A stretch of DNA of 64,000 nt from Phycisphaeraceae bacterium (GCA_023898685.1 CP060234.1:3038001-3102000); one strand, 5' to 3'. Counted from the stretch's first letter, positions 33,720 to 43,072 are shown. Translations and numbers: made by a program. Notes: a model not told the origin generated them from the sequence alone.

Positions 33720-35279
33720 TCAGGGGCAGCCCGCCAGGAAGGCCGACACGAACGCGCTCAGGTCGGCCAGGTCCCATACGCCGGTCGGGTCGGCGATGTC
33801 CGCGATGGGATCCTGGTTCACGAACGCGGTGATGTACCCGCTGATGTCCGCGAGGTCGAGCACGTTGTACGGCTCGGCGACGTCCGCGTCGTTGCATCCC
33901 GCTGGGGCCTCGCAGATGTCGGCCGTCCCGTTCTGGTTGTTGTCCGCACAGGTCGAGCCCGGGCCGTTCCACGCGCCGCCGACCGAAGTGCAGTCCGATT
34001 CTGTCAGTTCGAGGCAGAAGCCCGTCGCGAAACAGCACGCCCCCATCGGCGCGGGGCAGTTGGTCGTGGCGCAGGTTGTGCCGTCGCCCTCGAACGTGCC
34101 GCCGAGCCCGGTGCAGTCCTCGGGGCTCACGCCGTCGACGCACGACCCGTCGGGCAGGCAGCACGCGCCCTCGGGGAAGCAGATCGTCGTTGCGCAGGTG
34201 CTGCCCACGCCGCCGGGCACGCCGCCCGCGGCCAGGCAGTCGTTCGGGTCGAGATTGAGACAGTTGCCCGTCGATGCGAAGCAGCACGCCTGGGGCAGAG
34301 GCACGCAGACGACATCCTCGCACACCGTGCCGTCACCCTGGAAAGCGCCGCCCACCTGCTGGCAGTGCTCCTGCGAATCGATCGAGCAACTCCCGTCGGG
34401 CAGGCAGCACGCCCCGACGCCCGGGGTGCACGACAGGCTCGTCCAGTCGGCCGAGAGCGCCCAGTCGCCGGACGGGCGGCAGAGGATGTTCAGCGCGGCG
34501 AAGGTCGACCACCCCCCGTTGGGCGGGCAGCCGAACGAACCGCAGTTGACGCCGAACAGCCAGTTGTTGCCCGAGTTCGCGAGCCCGTCGACGTCTGTGG
34601 CCGGGAAGGCGTTCGAGTTGCTGGGCGGCGCGGTAAAGCACGGGTTCTGTGTCTGGTTGTTGTGGTGATCGATCCGGAAACCGATCGAGAACTTGTGGGA
34701 GCCGTCGTCCTGCACGACGATCTGCTCGGGGTCGCCAGGGTCGACGCTCACCGTGACCACGGTCGCGTTGGTGCCGGGCGGCATGACCAGGTGGGGCAGG
34801 ATCACGTCGTCGCTCGAGAACGAGGCGACGAGCGTCCCGTTGTTCGGCGTGCCCTCCCACACCAGCACCGACCACTCGGTCGTTGTCGTCACCGTCGCCT
34901 GCGAGGTCACGAACAGGCCCTGGAGCGTGTCGATCCGGATCGGGAACTGCGCCGCCGCGACCGTGTACGACGCCGCCATGATCTCGCCCTCGGCGAAGCC
35001 CGCCTGGGCGGTCCACTGGTTGGGGTTGAATCCGTCGGAGAGATAGGTGCTCGTGCCGGTGCACCCGCGCGGCGCCGAGCCGGTGGGGGCGGGCGTTTGC
35101 TCGCCCCACAGGTTGCGGGCGAGGTGCCCCATCTTGCCGGGCGGGACGGTCAACTCGATGTGCCTGTCGGCGGACGATTCGAGGTTCGCGGCCCCGCTTT
35201 CCCCTGCCCGGGCCGCGAGCCCCGTGGACGCCAGACAGGCCAGGCCGCACGCGGCCGCGCTCAGCATCTTGCTTCTCAT
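33720..35279 (-). CDS. secreted cysteine-repeat protein with dockerin-like C-terminus
   Basis: The product is 519 aa from the ATG at 35279; the open frame upstream is an artefact. After a signal peptide (SAAACGLACLASTGLAARAG) comes a beta-rich domain of about 270 residues. Four cysteine-rich modules of about 38 residues follow, with the pattern (G)ACC(L/F)xxxxxC, then C near GG(x)F(x)G(D)GTxC, then C. Residues about 461-519 are the duplicated DLADIxxYI/DLADLxxFV tail ending AGCP. The cysteine spacing suggests disulphide-bonded extracellular repeats. The role is unknown; the tail is shared with proteins at 10987 and 37636. It has its own terminator and is divergent from the Nramp-like gene, with 259 bases between in which I see nothing else. 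Confidence 0.8.
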   Translation of the reverse strand: MRSKMLSAAACGLACLASTGLAARAGESGAANLESSADRHIELTVPPGKMGHLARNLWGEQTPAPTGSAPRGCTGTSTYLSDGFNPNQWTAQAGFAEGEIMAASYTVAAAQFPIRIDTLQGLFVTSQATVTTTTEWSVLVWEGTPNNGTLVASFSSDDVILPHLVMPPGTNATVVTVSVDPGDPEQIVVQDDGSHKFSIGFRIDHHNNQTQNPCFTAPPSNSNAFPATDVDGLANSGNNWLFGVNCGSFGCPPNGGWSTFAALNILCRPSGDWALSADWTSLSCTPGVGACCLPDGSCSIDSQEHCQQVGGAFQGDGTVCEDVVCVPLPQACCFASTGNCLNLDPNDCLAAGGVPGGVGSTCATTICFPEGACCLPDGSCVDGVSPEDCTGLGGTFEGDGTTCATTNCPAPMGACCFATGFCLELTESDCTSVGGAWNGPGSTCADNNQNGTADICEAPAGCNDADVAEPYNVLDLADISGYITAFVNQDPIADIADPTGVWDLADLSAFVSAFLAGCP

Positions 35280-35538
35280 CGTTGTCTTCCCTCTCTGGAT
35301 CTGCTTTGTTGCACGAATCACCCGTCGGCATCCGGCCGAGCCCCGAACGACCCGCTCTGGTCGAGGATGGCGAGGCCGGTCCCATCTTCCCCGAAACGGA
35401 CCGCTTTGCCAAGGCCAATCAGCGCCCGGGTCCGAATCCCGGGGACACCTTCCACGCTGAATCACACGTGGACAGCGGTCCATACGGCCCGAGAACAGCC
35501 CGGTTCCGCGCGGGCCCGACTCTCTGTAGCATGACGCG

Positions 35539-36870
35539 GTGCCGGCCGACGACCACAACACCGCACAAACACGCCTCCCGGGCACCTGGCTCAAGGCGAT
35601 CGGCCCCGGGATCCTTTTCGCCGGCGCCGCGATCGGGGTGAGCCACCTCGTCCAGTCGACCAAGGCGGGCGCGGTCTACGGGCTGGGGCTCGTGGTCTTC
35701 GTGCTGCTGGCCCACGCCATGAAGCTGCCCGCGATGCTTTTCGGGCCCCGCTACGCCGCCGTGACCGGGACGTCGCTCGTCCAGGCCTACCGCCGGCAGG
35801 GTCGGCACGCGATCTGGACCTTCGCCCTGCTCACGCTGGGCACGATGTTCATCATCCAGGCGGCCGTGACCATTGTCACCGCCGCGATCGTGAAGACCGT
35901 GCTCGTCGACCCGGTGCTGGGTGTGAACGCGCCGATGTGGTCGGTCGCGTTGGGTCTGCTCGCGATCTGCGCCGCCCTCGTCGCCATCGGCGGGTTCGGC
36001 TGGCTCGACGTCGCACTCAAGGTGCTCATGGTCATCATGGCCTGCTCGACCCTGCTCGCCGCGGGCCTCGAGACGCCCCGGCTCGATCCTGATCGCCTCT
36101 CTCTGCTCCCCCAGATCCCGGACGACGAAGCGGCGCGCTTCGCGCTCATCGCCGCGATCGTCGGCCTGATGGGCTGGATGCCCGCCCCGCTCGATATCGC
36201 GGTGTGGCACTCACTCTGGACCATCTGCCGGCGTGACCAGACGGGGCATAATCCATCGACCAGGGAATGCGGAGTCGACTTCGGGCTGGGCTATGCGCTC
36301 TGCGTCGTGCTCGCGATCTGCTTCGTCATGCTCGGCGCGGGGGAGCTTTATCTCCGCGGCATCAGCCCCGAGAAGGCCGGCCCGGCCTTCGCCGCCCAGC
36401 TCATCGACCTCTACACCGGGTCGATGGGCGCGTGGGTTCGCCCGATCATCTCGGCCTGCGCCATCGCCGTGATGTTCTCGACGACGTTCACCGTGCTCGA
36501 CGCGCTCGCCCGCACGTCATACCACATCCTCCTGCGCCTCCGATCCGACGAAGACCCAAACGCGACCGGGGCCGCGTCCGCCAACGTGCTCGGCTACTGG
36601 ATCATGATGGTCGTCATCGCCGCCGGCGCCATGGTCATCATCACGCGGATCAAGGGCCCCGGCTTCGCGTGGCTGATCAACCTCGCCACGACCCTCAGCT
36701 TCCTCGGCACACCCATCCTCGCCTGGTTCAATCACCGCGCGATGTTCGCGGGGGACATCCCCATCGCCCACCGCCCGGGCCCTGTTCTGCGGGTCTGGAG
36801 CTGGATCGGGATTTTCTTCTGGGTCGCCTTCTCCGCGCTCTACCTCTGGACCCTCTCCCAGAGCCGGTGA
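35539..36870 (+). CDS. Nramp-related membrane transporter
   Basis: The product is 443 aa with a GTG start and about 11 hydrophobic helices. It aligns to the Nramp (SLC11) fold from GPGILFAGAAIGVSHLVQST onward. The TM1 metal-binding DPGN motif of canonical Mn/Fe Nramps is replaced by a GVSH segment, and the TM6 MPH motif reads WMPAP, keeping only the methionine. That places it among non-canonical Nramp relatives whose substrate may not be Mn2+ or Fe2+. Inner membrane. The last helix (FFWVAFSALYLWTL) ends near the C-terminus. It converges on the ClbS/DfsB gene. Confidence 0.8.
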   Translation: MPADDHNTAQTRLPGTWLKAIGPGILFAGAAIGVSHLVQSTKAGAVYGLGLVVFVLLAHAMKLPAMLFGPRYAAVTGTSLVQAYRRQGRHAIWTFALLTLGTMFIIQAAVTIVTAAIVKTVLVDPVLGVNAPMWSVALGLLAICAALVAIGGFGWLDVALKVLMVIMACSTLLAAGLETPRLDPDRLSLLPQIPDDEAARFALIAAIVGLMGWMPAPLDIAVWHSLWTICRRDQTGHNPSTRECGVDFGLGYALCVVLAICFVMLGAGELYLRGISPEKAGPAFAAQLIDLYTGSMGAWVRPIISACAIAVMFSTTFTVLDALARTSYHILLRLRSDEDPNATGAASANVLGYWIMMVVIAAGAMVIITRIKGPGFAWLINLATTLSFLGTPILAWFNHRAMFAGDIPIAHRPGPVLRVWSWIGIFFWVAFSALYLWTLSQSR

Positions 36871-36957
36871 GCGTGGTTTCCACGAACGGCCCGGGTTAGC
36901 CGCCCTCGCCGTCGGGTGCTTTGCGATTGACCCGCCTGCGACACGCCGGGGTCCGTC

Positions 36958-36973
36958 GGCCGTGACGACGGCC
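36958..36973. terminator. hairpin between convergent genes
   Basis: GGCCGT-GACG-ACGGCC, a perfect 6-bp stem with a tetraloop, in the 125-base gap between the Nramp-like and ClbS/DfsB genes. It has no T-tract. Confidence 0.3.
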
Positions 36974-36995
36974 CTCATTCCCCGCCCACGCCGGA

Positions 36996-37505
36996 TCATT
37001 CGCTTCGGGCCTGATCCCGCACCCACCGCCTCAAGATCCGGATGGCCGCTCCGTAGTGGCTTGCGGTGTTGGCCCCGAGGTACGTCGTCAACGGATATCT
37101 CGTGCACCAGGCGAACCGTCCCGGTTCGAGCAGGTCACGCTCGGACAACCCCGCGACGAACGCCTCCATCTCTTCGTACGACTCGTCGAACGCCTCCGCG
37201 ACGGCCTCCCACGCCTCGTTCTTGTGCTCTTTCCAGATCGAGTGGTTGAGCTTGGGCAGCTCGTTCCACTTGAACCCGGGCGCCGGCATTTGGGGTCTTC
37301 GCCCCGCGAGCCCCTCGCGGTGCCAACCCAGGAACATCCGCTCCCACGCGGTCAGGTGGGCGAAGAGGTCCTTGATGGTCCAACCCTTGCCCCACACGCC
37401 GGGCTCGTCGAAGCGGTGCTTGCCGATCGACTCGGCCAGTTCGAGGAAGCCGTCGTGCTCGCTTTCCATGCGGGCCACGAAGTCCGCCTTGCTTGCGTAC
37501 CTCAT
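36996..37505 (-). CDS. ClbS/DfsB-family four-helix-bundle protein
   Basis: The product is 169 aa from the ATG at 37505; an in-frame ATG at 37520 is the alternative. It is predicted all-helical with the DinB-like layout of the ClbS/DfsB (DUF1706) group: DFVARMESEHDGFLEL, GWTIKDLFAHLTAWERMFLGW, and YLGANTASHYGAAIRILRRW. The family includes the colibactin self-protection cyclopropane hydrolase ClbS, but most members have no known substrate. Cytoplasmic. It is divergent from the dockerin-tailed gene at 37636. Confidence 0.8.
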   Translation of the reverse strand: MRYASKADFVARMESEHDGFLELAESIGKHRFDEPGVWGKGWTIKDLFAHLTAWERMFLGWHREGLAGRRPQMPAPGFKWNELPKLNHSIWKEHKNEAWEAVAEAFDESYEEMEAFVAGLSERDLLEPGRFAWCTRYPLTTYLGANTASHYGAAIRILRRWVRDQARSE

Positions 37506-37635
37506 TGGGGCATTCTCCATCTCGGCCGCGGAGGTCGCAACGCCGGGGCGTCCGAGAACCCTGGATTCGTCCTGTCGCGTGCAATCAGGCCATTCTCGCT
37601 TGGGCCCATCCCGGGTTGCCCGCTATGGTCCACAC

Positions 37636-38697
37636 ATGTCCAGCCACACCGCCCGATCCCTGACCATCGTCGCCTCGCTCGCCGCCGGACTCTCTGCTCA
37701 CGCGGGCCTGCGCGTTGTCGCCTCCGTGCCCGGGTCGGATATCAACGTCCCGTCGTCCAACGCCGCCGACACGGTGACGTTCTCCGGCGTGGCCGACCCG
37801 ATCGCGGGCTTCGGTGTCACCGGGCTCTTCACCGCCCCCGTCGCCGACCAGATTGACGGGCTCTATCCGTGGTCGGTCGACTTCCAGGTCACCGCGACCG
37901 CCCCGGGCGGGGCGAGCGCCACGAGTCCCTCGCCCTGGTTCGGTGACGTGAGTTTCGCCGACTATCCCGTCGCCGACGCCTTCGGCGGCTACGCCGGCGT
38001 CAGCGGCGACGGGACGTGGCAGCTCGCCTTCGACTCGGGCGTCATCCCGCCCTACGTCGCGGGCCTGCGCGAGGTGACCTACCACCTGCTCGCGGCGGCG
38101 CCCGACGTCGAGTACCTGTACAGCGACAATACGGGTCAGGGCCACTCGTGGAGCCGACCCTATTACATCGCGGGCGTCTCGGGCCTAGGCCCCGTCGACT
38201 ACCACACGCTCGAGTTCACCGTTGATGTCTCTGGCCTCTATCACTTCCAGAGCGTCCTCGCGACCGGCGGCGATCACTTCACCTTCCTCTACGAGGCCGC
38301 GTTCGACGACACGCAGCCGCTCGCCAACCTCGTCGAGTATGGGCTGGGCAACGGGTTCAGCCCGTTCAACGTGCCCCGCGGCACCTCGCGGTTCGACCAG
38401 TTGCTGTTCGCCGGCACGACCTACTACTGGGTGACCAGCGAGTGGCAGGCCTCGAGCCCCCCCGCCGACTTCACCAACACCATCACCGGGCCCGGCACGG
38501 TGACCCCGGCGGGCGCTGGGTGCAACCCCGCGGACGTGGCCGAGCCCCACGGCGTGCTCGACCTGGCGGATGTCCAGGCATTCACTGCGGCGTTCGTCTC
38601 TGGAGACCCGCTGGCCGATCTCGCTCCGCCCGCGGGCGTGCTCGATCTCGCCGACGTACAGACGTTCATCGCGTCATTCGTGGCGGGCTGCCCCTGA
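37636..38697 (+). CDS. secreted protein with dockerin-like C-terminus
   Basis: The product is 353 aa from the ATG at 37636; the upstream open frame is antisense to the ClbS/DfsB gene. A signal peptide (SLTIVASLAAGLSAHA) is followed by two beta-rich units of about 130 aa (about 25-150 and 160-290), aromatic and glycine-rich, without a known catalytic motif. Residues about 295-353 are the duplicated VLDLADVQxFxxxFV motif ending AGCP. Its last 24 bases overlap the convergent coiled-coil gene, so the two transcripts overlap tail to tail. Confidence 0.75.
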   Translation: MSSHTARSLTIVASLAAGLSAHAGLRVVASVPGSDINVPSSNAADTVTFSGVADPIAGFGVTGLFTAPVADQIDGLYPWSVDFQVTATAPGGASATSPSPWFGDVSFADYPVADAFGGYAGVSGDGTWQLAFDSGVIPPYVAGLREVTYHLLAAAPDVEYLYSDNTGQGHSWSRPYYIAGVSGLGPVDYHTLEFTVDVSGLYHFQSVLATGGDHFTFLYEAAFDDTQPLANLVEYGLGNGFSPFNVPRGTSRFDQLLFAGTTYYWVTSEWQASSPPADFTNTITGPGTVTPAGAGCNPADVAEPHGVLDLADVQAFTAAFVSGDPLADLAPPAGVLDLADVQTFIASFVAGCP

Positions 38698-40125
38698 GCC
38701 CGGCGCGTCTCGAGAATCCCCGTCGGCCTGGACCTCTTCGGCCCGCTTGATCAGCTTGACGAGCCACATCCCGGCTTCCTCGGTCCGCTGGAGCGCGGCC
38801 GCCGTGATCTCGTCCGCTGCGACGCGGAGCCTGTCCAGCCGCGGATCGGCGTCGATCTCGACCGACTCCTGGGCGGCGACCTGCTCGGCCAGCACCGCCC
38901 CACGCTTCTCGAGTTGATCGATGCGAAGCCGCAGCCCCGCGGCGGCCCGTTCGATGGGCGAGAGGTCGCCGCCGATCGCCTCGATCTCGCGTTCGAGACT
39001 CTCGCAGATCTCGGCGCGGTGGGCTTCCATCGCGGCGAGCTTTTCGGAAGCCGACGCAAAGGCTTGCTCGAAGTCGTGTTGCACGCGCTCGGCGCGGTCG
39101 ATGTGCTCGGCCAGCGACGGCCCCGTCGCCTCGAGGCCTGTCCGCAGCGCATCGGCACACTCGAGGGCCGAGGTCAGCAGGCCCGGCTGGTCCTCGTTTC
39201 CCAGCACGCGCTCGGCGCGGTCGATCAGATCGCGGAACGGGCCAAGGCGCTGCTCGAGCGAGGCCGCGTCGTGATCGGTCGAGAGCGCGATATCGGTCGC
39301 GAGCACGCGGAGCTGGTCGATCGCTTCGAGGGCCTTGGTCACGGCCCGGTCGGCGCCCTCCTGCGTGGCCCGCACCGTTTCCGCCGAGCGTTGCCGCAGT
39401 GCATCGATGTCGCGTTCCGCCTGGTCGAGAGAGATCGCCCCGGTTCGCTTGATCTGCTCGATCGAGGCGCCCGTGAGCGCTCTCAGCCTCTCGTGCTCGG
39501 TCTGGGCCTCGGCGACCGCCCCCGCGAGACGCGATGTCAGTGCATCGATCGATGATTCGGCCTGCGCCAGCACCTGCTCAGCCCGCGCCGAGAGCACATC
39601 GATCCGAGGCTCCAATTCGGCCAGCCGACGTTCGCCGGCCTCCAACGCCCTCTGCGCCTGCTCGGCCCGGCGCTCGGCCTCCTGCGCCCGCTTCTCTGCC
39701 TCGGCGTAGCGCCCGAACAAGTCCTCGATCGAGTCGGCCACACGCTGCTCGAACACCGCCCGCCGCTTCTCGATCACCATGTCCGCGAGCCGCTCGAGTT
39801 CCTGGTCGTTCGACACCACCGAGGCCAGTCGGTCAACGAGCGTCTCCGCGCGCGTCGTCCGCTCGCCCAGCAGGTCGGCGATCTGGCCGCCCAGCGTCGT
39901 CCGCTCCTGGAGCCGCTGGGCCGCCTCACGGATCGTGGCGCAGAGCTTCTGCGTATCGGTGGTCGTCGCGGAAAGCCGCGAGCCGCGATCCTCGGCGTCG
40001 CGAATCAAGGCCTTGAGCGACTCGACGTACTCTCGATACGCCGTCGCGTCGAGCACCCGGGGCGTGATGAACACGTCGTCGGCGATCCGGTCGGGCGCGG
40101 ATGTCGTGCCTGTGGTCTCGCGCAT
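38674..40125 (-). CDS. long coiled-coil protein of unknown function
   Basis: The product is 483 aa. Residues about 60-455 are almost entirely heptad-rich, with many Ala, Glu, Arg, Leu and Gln runs (for example AEAEKRAQEAERRAEQAQRA), so a long parallel coiled coil is predicted. No membrane helix or signal peptide is seen, nor a Walker motif, so it is not SMC or MukB. The N-terminal 30 residues and the C-terminal 25 are non-helical. Possible roles are structural or methyl-accepting-like; I cannot choose. It is divergent from rluB, with 95 bases between the starts. Confidence 0.65.
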   Translation of the reverse strand: MRETTGTTSAPDRIADDVFITPRVLDATAYREYVESLKALIRDAEDRGSRLSATTTDTQKLCATIREAAQRLQERTTLGGQIADLLGERTTRAETLVDRLASVVSNDQELERLADMVIEKRRAVFEQRVADSIEDLFGRYAEAEKRAQEAERRAEQAQRALEAGERRLAELEPRIDVLSARAEQVLAQAESSIDALTSRLAGAVAEAQTEHERLRALTGASIEQIKRTGAISLDQAERDIDALRQRSAETVRATQEGADRAVTKALEAIDQLRVLATDIALSTDHDAASLEQRLGPFRDLIDRAERVLGNEDQPGLLTSALECADALRTGLEATGPSLAEHIDRAERVQHDFEQAFASASEKLAAMEAHRAEICESLEREIEAIGGDLSPIERAAAGLRLRIDQLEKRGAVLAEQVAAQESVEIDADPRLDRLRVAADEITAAALQRTEEAGMWLVKLIKRAEEVQADGDSRDAPGSGAARHE

Positions 40126-40220
40126 ACGGGTCCCTCGCGTCTGGAGATGGGGAAGTCATCGGACTATCGGGCGTTGGGGCTCCACAGGATTGGGCCCTCG
40201 CGGGGCCTTACACTGCGCGT

Positions 40221-41054
40221 GTGAGCCCCAAACCGCCCGCTGCCCCGCCCCGAGCCGACGAAGCCGACCTCCGCGACGCCTCCAGAGGCCGACGCCTCCA
40301 GCGCGTCCTCGCCGACGCCGGGGTTGCCTCCCGCCGCGAATGCGAACGGCTGATCGAGGAGGGCAGGGTGAAGGTCAACGGGCGGGTCGTCCGTGATCTA
40401 CCAGCCTGGGTCGACCCCGACGAGGACCGCATCGAGGTCGAGGGACGTCCGTTGCGACCACCCGAGCGGCACCTCTACATCCTGCTCAACAAGCCCCCCC
40501 GCACGCTCACCAGCGCCAAAGACGAGCCGGGGGCCGACCGTCGCACCGTGCTCGATCTGGTCAACCACCCGGCCCGGGCCAAGCTTTTCCCGGTCGGACG
40601 GCTCGACTACGACACGACGGGCCTGCTGATCCTGACCAACGACGGCGAATTGGCGAATCGGCTGACCCACCCCCGATACGGGGTGCCCAAGACCTACCGC
40701 GCGGTGGTGAAGGGCAACGTCGACGAGGCGGCGATGCGTGAACTGGAGGCGGGCGTCGTGCTGGCCGATCGCAAGGACGGAAAGACGGTCGGGGCGAGCC
40801 GGACAAACCCGGTGGAGTGGACGATCGTCCATCGCGAGGCGGACAAGACGACGCTCGATATCACGATCCGCGAGGGACGGAACAGGCAGGTGCGGCGGAT
40901 GCTGGCGCAGATCGGCCACGAGGTGAAGAAGCTCGAACGGACCGCGATGGGGCCGTTGCGGCTCAAGGGCGTGGCCCGGGGCGGGTGGCGTGAGCTGACC
41001 CACCGCGAGGTCGAGGCGCTGCGGAAGGCGGCGGCGATGGGGAGACGGGGGTAG
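40221..41054 (+). CDS. rluB: large-subunit rRNA pseudouridine synthase (RluB/RsuA family)
   Basis: The product is 277 aa with a GTG start at 40221; the upstream ATG at 40101 adds residues antisense to the coiled-coil gene. After a basic N-terminus, an S4 RNA-binding domain (RLQRVLADAGVASRRECERL, about 22-85) leads to the synthase core with VGRLDYDTTGLLILTNDG, which holds the catalytic aspartate, and the KTYRAVV and EGRNRQVRRMLAQIGHEV motifs. It isomerises a uridine in 23S rRNA. RsuA-type 16S specificity cannot be excluded by sequence alone. The next gene starts immediately after its stop codon. Confidence 0.9.
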   Translation: MSPKPPAAPPRADEADLRDASRGRRLQRVLADAGVASRRECERLIEEGRVKVNGRVVRDLPAWVDPDEDRIEVEGRPLRPPERHLYILLNKPPRTLTSAKDEPGADRRTVLDLVNHPARAKLFPVGRLDYDTTGLLILTNDGELANRLTHPRYGVPKTYRAVVKGNVDEAAMRELEAGVVLADRKDGKTVGASRTNPVEWTIVHREADKTTLDITIREGRNRQVRRMLAQIGHEVKKLERTAMGPLRLKGVARGGWRELTHREVEALRKAAAMGRRG

Positions 41055-42527
41055 GTGGCGAAGAACCGGGTCCATCGAGTGCTCGACGCGGCCCTGCGGG
41101 AGCGGGAGGAGTGGCGACGCACGCTCGAGGTGGTGCGGAAGGGGCTGCGGGGGCTGGTCAAGAGCCAGATCCCGCGGATGGGGGCGGCGATGGCGTACCG
41201 CACGCTGTTCAGCCTGATCCCGGTGCTGGTGGTGGGCGTGTCGGTCCTTGGGTCGTTTCTCTCGGATGCGGAGCTCCGCACGCAGATGGACCGGCTGATC
41301 GACTTCGTGGGGCTCAACACGATCGCGATCGACGAGAAGCCCGCGGGGAATGGCGAGGTGGCCCCGCGCTCGGGCAACCTGCGCGGCGACACGTCGAGCA
41401 CCGACGACGCCCAGCCTCCGTTGGCGGGCCCCGGGATCACGCTGGATGGATCGTCGGCGCGCCTCGACGAGTGGATCGCCTCGTTGGTCAACCGCGTCAG
41501 CCGGCTGCCATTCCGCGCGATCGGCTTCGTGGGCGTGCTGGTGCTGCTCTACGGGGCGATCTCGATGCTCGTCGAGCTCGAGCGCTCGTTCAACCAGATC
41601 TACGGGGCGACGAGCGGGCGGTCGTGGGTGAAGCGGGTGACGACCTACTGGACGACGCTGACGCTGGGGATCGTGTTCCTGCTCGCGACGTTCAGCGTGG
41701 GCGACGTCGCGGGGAACTGGGTCGCCTCGCTCGGCAGCGACGGCGCATCGGGCGGCGGGTGGCTGAGCCGAGGTGTCGTCGAGTTCGTCGTCAATGTGGT
41801 GATCAACACGCTGCTCATGCTGATCGCCTACTCGACGGTGCCGAACGCCCGCGTCCACATCCGCCCGGCCCTCGCCGGTGCCGCCGTCGCCGGGGTCGCG
41901 TGGGAGATCGGCAAGATCGCCTTCACGCAGTATGTCCGCCACGCGGTGGGGGGGCTCGAGCAGCTCTACGGCGTGCTCGCCCTGCTCCCGCTTTTCATGC
42001 TCTGGGTCTATGTCACCTGGGTGATCGTCCTCTTCGGCCTCCAGGTCAGCTACGCCCTCCAGACATTCGGCAATCGGATGGCCGAGAGCGCGGGCCCGGT
42101 CTCTGGGCTCGTCGATCCCGCACTCATGCTCGTGATCGCCCGATTGGCCGCGGATCGGTTCGCGACCGGCCAGATCCTCACGCTCGACGACGCCGCCAGC
42201 GCCACGGGCGTCTCTGAGGACATCACCCGTCAGTTCATCCTGGGCCTCGTCCGGTCCGGGGTGCTCCGCGAGGTCGAGGCGGGCGAGGAGCCAGCCTTTT
42301 TACTGGGGCGGCCGGCCGAGTCGATCACGGTGCCCGAGTTGCTCGCGATCGGACGGGCAATCCGTCAGGGCGGGGTTCGGGGTGGGGCCCCCGAGGCCGA
42401 CGCGGCCCTGGATCGTTCGATGCAAGGCCTTGTCCTTTCTGAACTTCAGATTCCGGGCGGATCGACCGATGCGCCCCGTTCGGCCCCAGAATCCCCGTCC
42501 GGGCGGGCCAGGACCCGGCCGGCGTGA
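41055..42527 (+). CDS. YihY/BrkB-family inner membrane protein
   Basis: The product is 490 aa with a GTG start directly after the rluB stop, so it is translationally coupled. Six hydrophobic helices match the YihY (once called RNase BN) fold: QIPRMGAAMAYRTLFSLIPV, a long loop of about 60 polar residues, VLLYGAISMLVELERSFNQI, and GGLEQLYGVLALLPLFMLWV. An extended C-terminal cytoplasmic part (about 355-440) looks like a winged helix (VIARLAADRFATGQILTLDD). The family's transport or structural role is not settled. The loop between helices 1 and 2 is longer than usual. Confidence 0.85.
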   Translation: MAKNRVHRVLDAALREREEWRRTLEVVRKGLRGLVKSQIPRMGAAMAYRTLFSLIPVLVVGVSVLGSFLSDAELRTQMDRLIDFVGLNTIAIDEKPAGNGEVAPRSGNLRGDTSSTDDAQPPLAGPGITLDGSSARLDEWIASLVNRVSRLPFRAIGFVGVLVLLYGAISMLVELERSFNQIYGATSGRSWVKRVTTYWTTLTLGIVFLLATFSVGDVAGNWVASLGSDGASGGGWLSRGVVEFVVNVVINTLLMLIAYSTVPNARVHIRPALAGAAVAGVAWEIGKIAFTQYVRHAVGGLEQLYGVLALLPLFMLWVYVTWVIVLFGLQVSYALQTFGNRMAESAGPVSGLVDPALMLVIARLAADRFATGQILTLDDAASATGVSEDITRQFILGLVRSGVLREVEAGEEPAFLLGRPAESITVPELLAIGRAIRQGGVRGGAPEADAALDRSMQGLVLSELQIPGGSTDAPRSAPESPSGRARTRPA

Positions 42528-42563
42528 CACGCCCCACATCGCGGCCTACGGTCCCCGTCCCTC

Positions 42564-42986
42564 ATGAAACCTACACGCCTCACCGAGTTCTCGATCTACC
42601 TCGACCAGCGTCCCGGCGAACTGGCCGGGCTGCTCGGGGCCGCCGCCTCCGCGGGCGTCGACGTCCGCGCGGTGTCGGTCAGCGAGTCGAACGGGAAGGG
42701 GCTGGTGCGGGTGATCGGTGAGCCGGTCGAGTACCTCCGGCGGGTCTGCGAGTCGCTGATGGAATCGGGCGTAGGGCCGATTGTCGAGTCGGAGGTCTTC
42801 GCCGTCTCGATGGAGAACCGCCCCAACGCCCTGCGCGATCTTGCGACCGCGATGGCCGACCAGCGGATCAATCTCCGGTACGCCTATCAGATGCCCCGGC
42901 ACGGCCAGGAGCCCGCCCGCTGCGTATTCCGCGTCGATGACGCCGAGGACGTTGCGAGCAAGATCGAGGCGATTGATTGGGAGTGA
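42564..42986 (+). CDS. tandem ACT-domain protein
   Basis: The product is 140 aa containing two ACT domains, about 5-70 and 76-138. Each begins with a beta strand and a G(E/R)-type turn (LDQRPGELAGLLGAAASAGV; MENRPNALRDLATAMADQRI). ACT pairs bind amino acids and act as small regulators. No catalytic domain is attached, so it is probably a ligand-binding regulatory protein. Cytoplasmic. A palindromic repeat starts five bases after its stop. Confidence 0.8.
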   Translation: MKPTRLTEFSIYLDQRPGELAGLLGAAASAGVDVRAVSVSESNGKGLVRVIGEPVEYLRRVCESLMESGVGPIVESEVFAVSMENRPNALRDLATAMADQRINLRYAYQMPRHGQEPARCVFRVDDAEDVASKIEAIDWE

Positions 42987-42991
42987 CGCGG

Positions 42992-43072
42992 GAGGGACCA
43001 GCCATCAGTGACCAGGGATAGGCCTGGCGCAACTGGTCACTGGTTCCTGATCACTGGTCACTCTGTCCCTAT
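42992..43072. repeat. palindromic element, GACCAGT-type, 3' of the ACT gene
   Basis: The left arm (42992-43019) contains GGGACCAG and CAGTGACCAGGG. The right arm (43032-43072) repeats ACTGGTC and ATCACTGGTC units with a 7-base period and ends GTCCCTAT. The arms read as reverse complements with some slips. It fills the gap before nuoB. Confidence 0.65.

Noticed and set aside
33021..35534. 837-codon plus-strand ORF
   Set aside because: Antisense of gmhA and the cysteine-repeat protein; no family signature.
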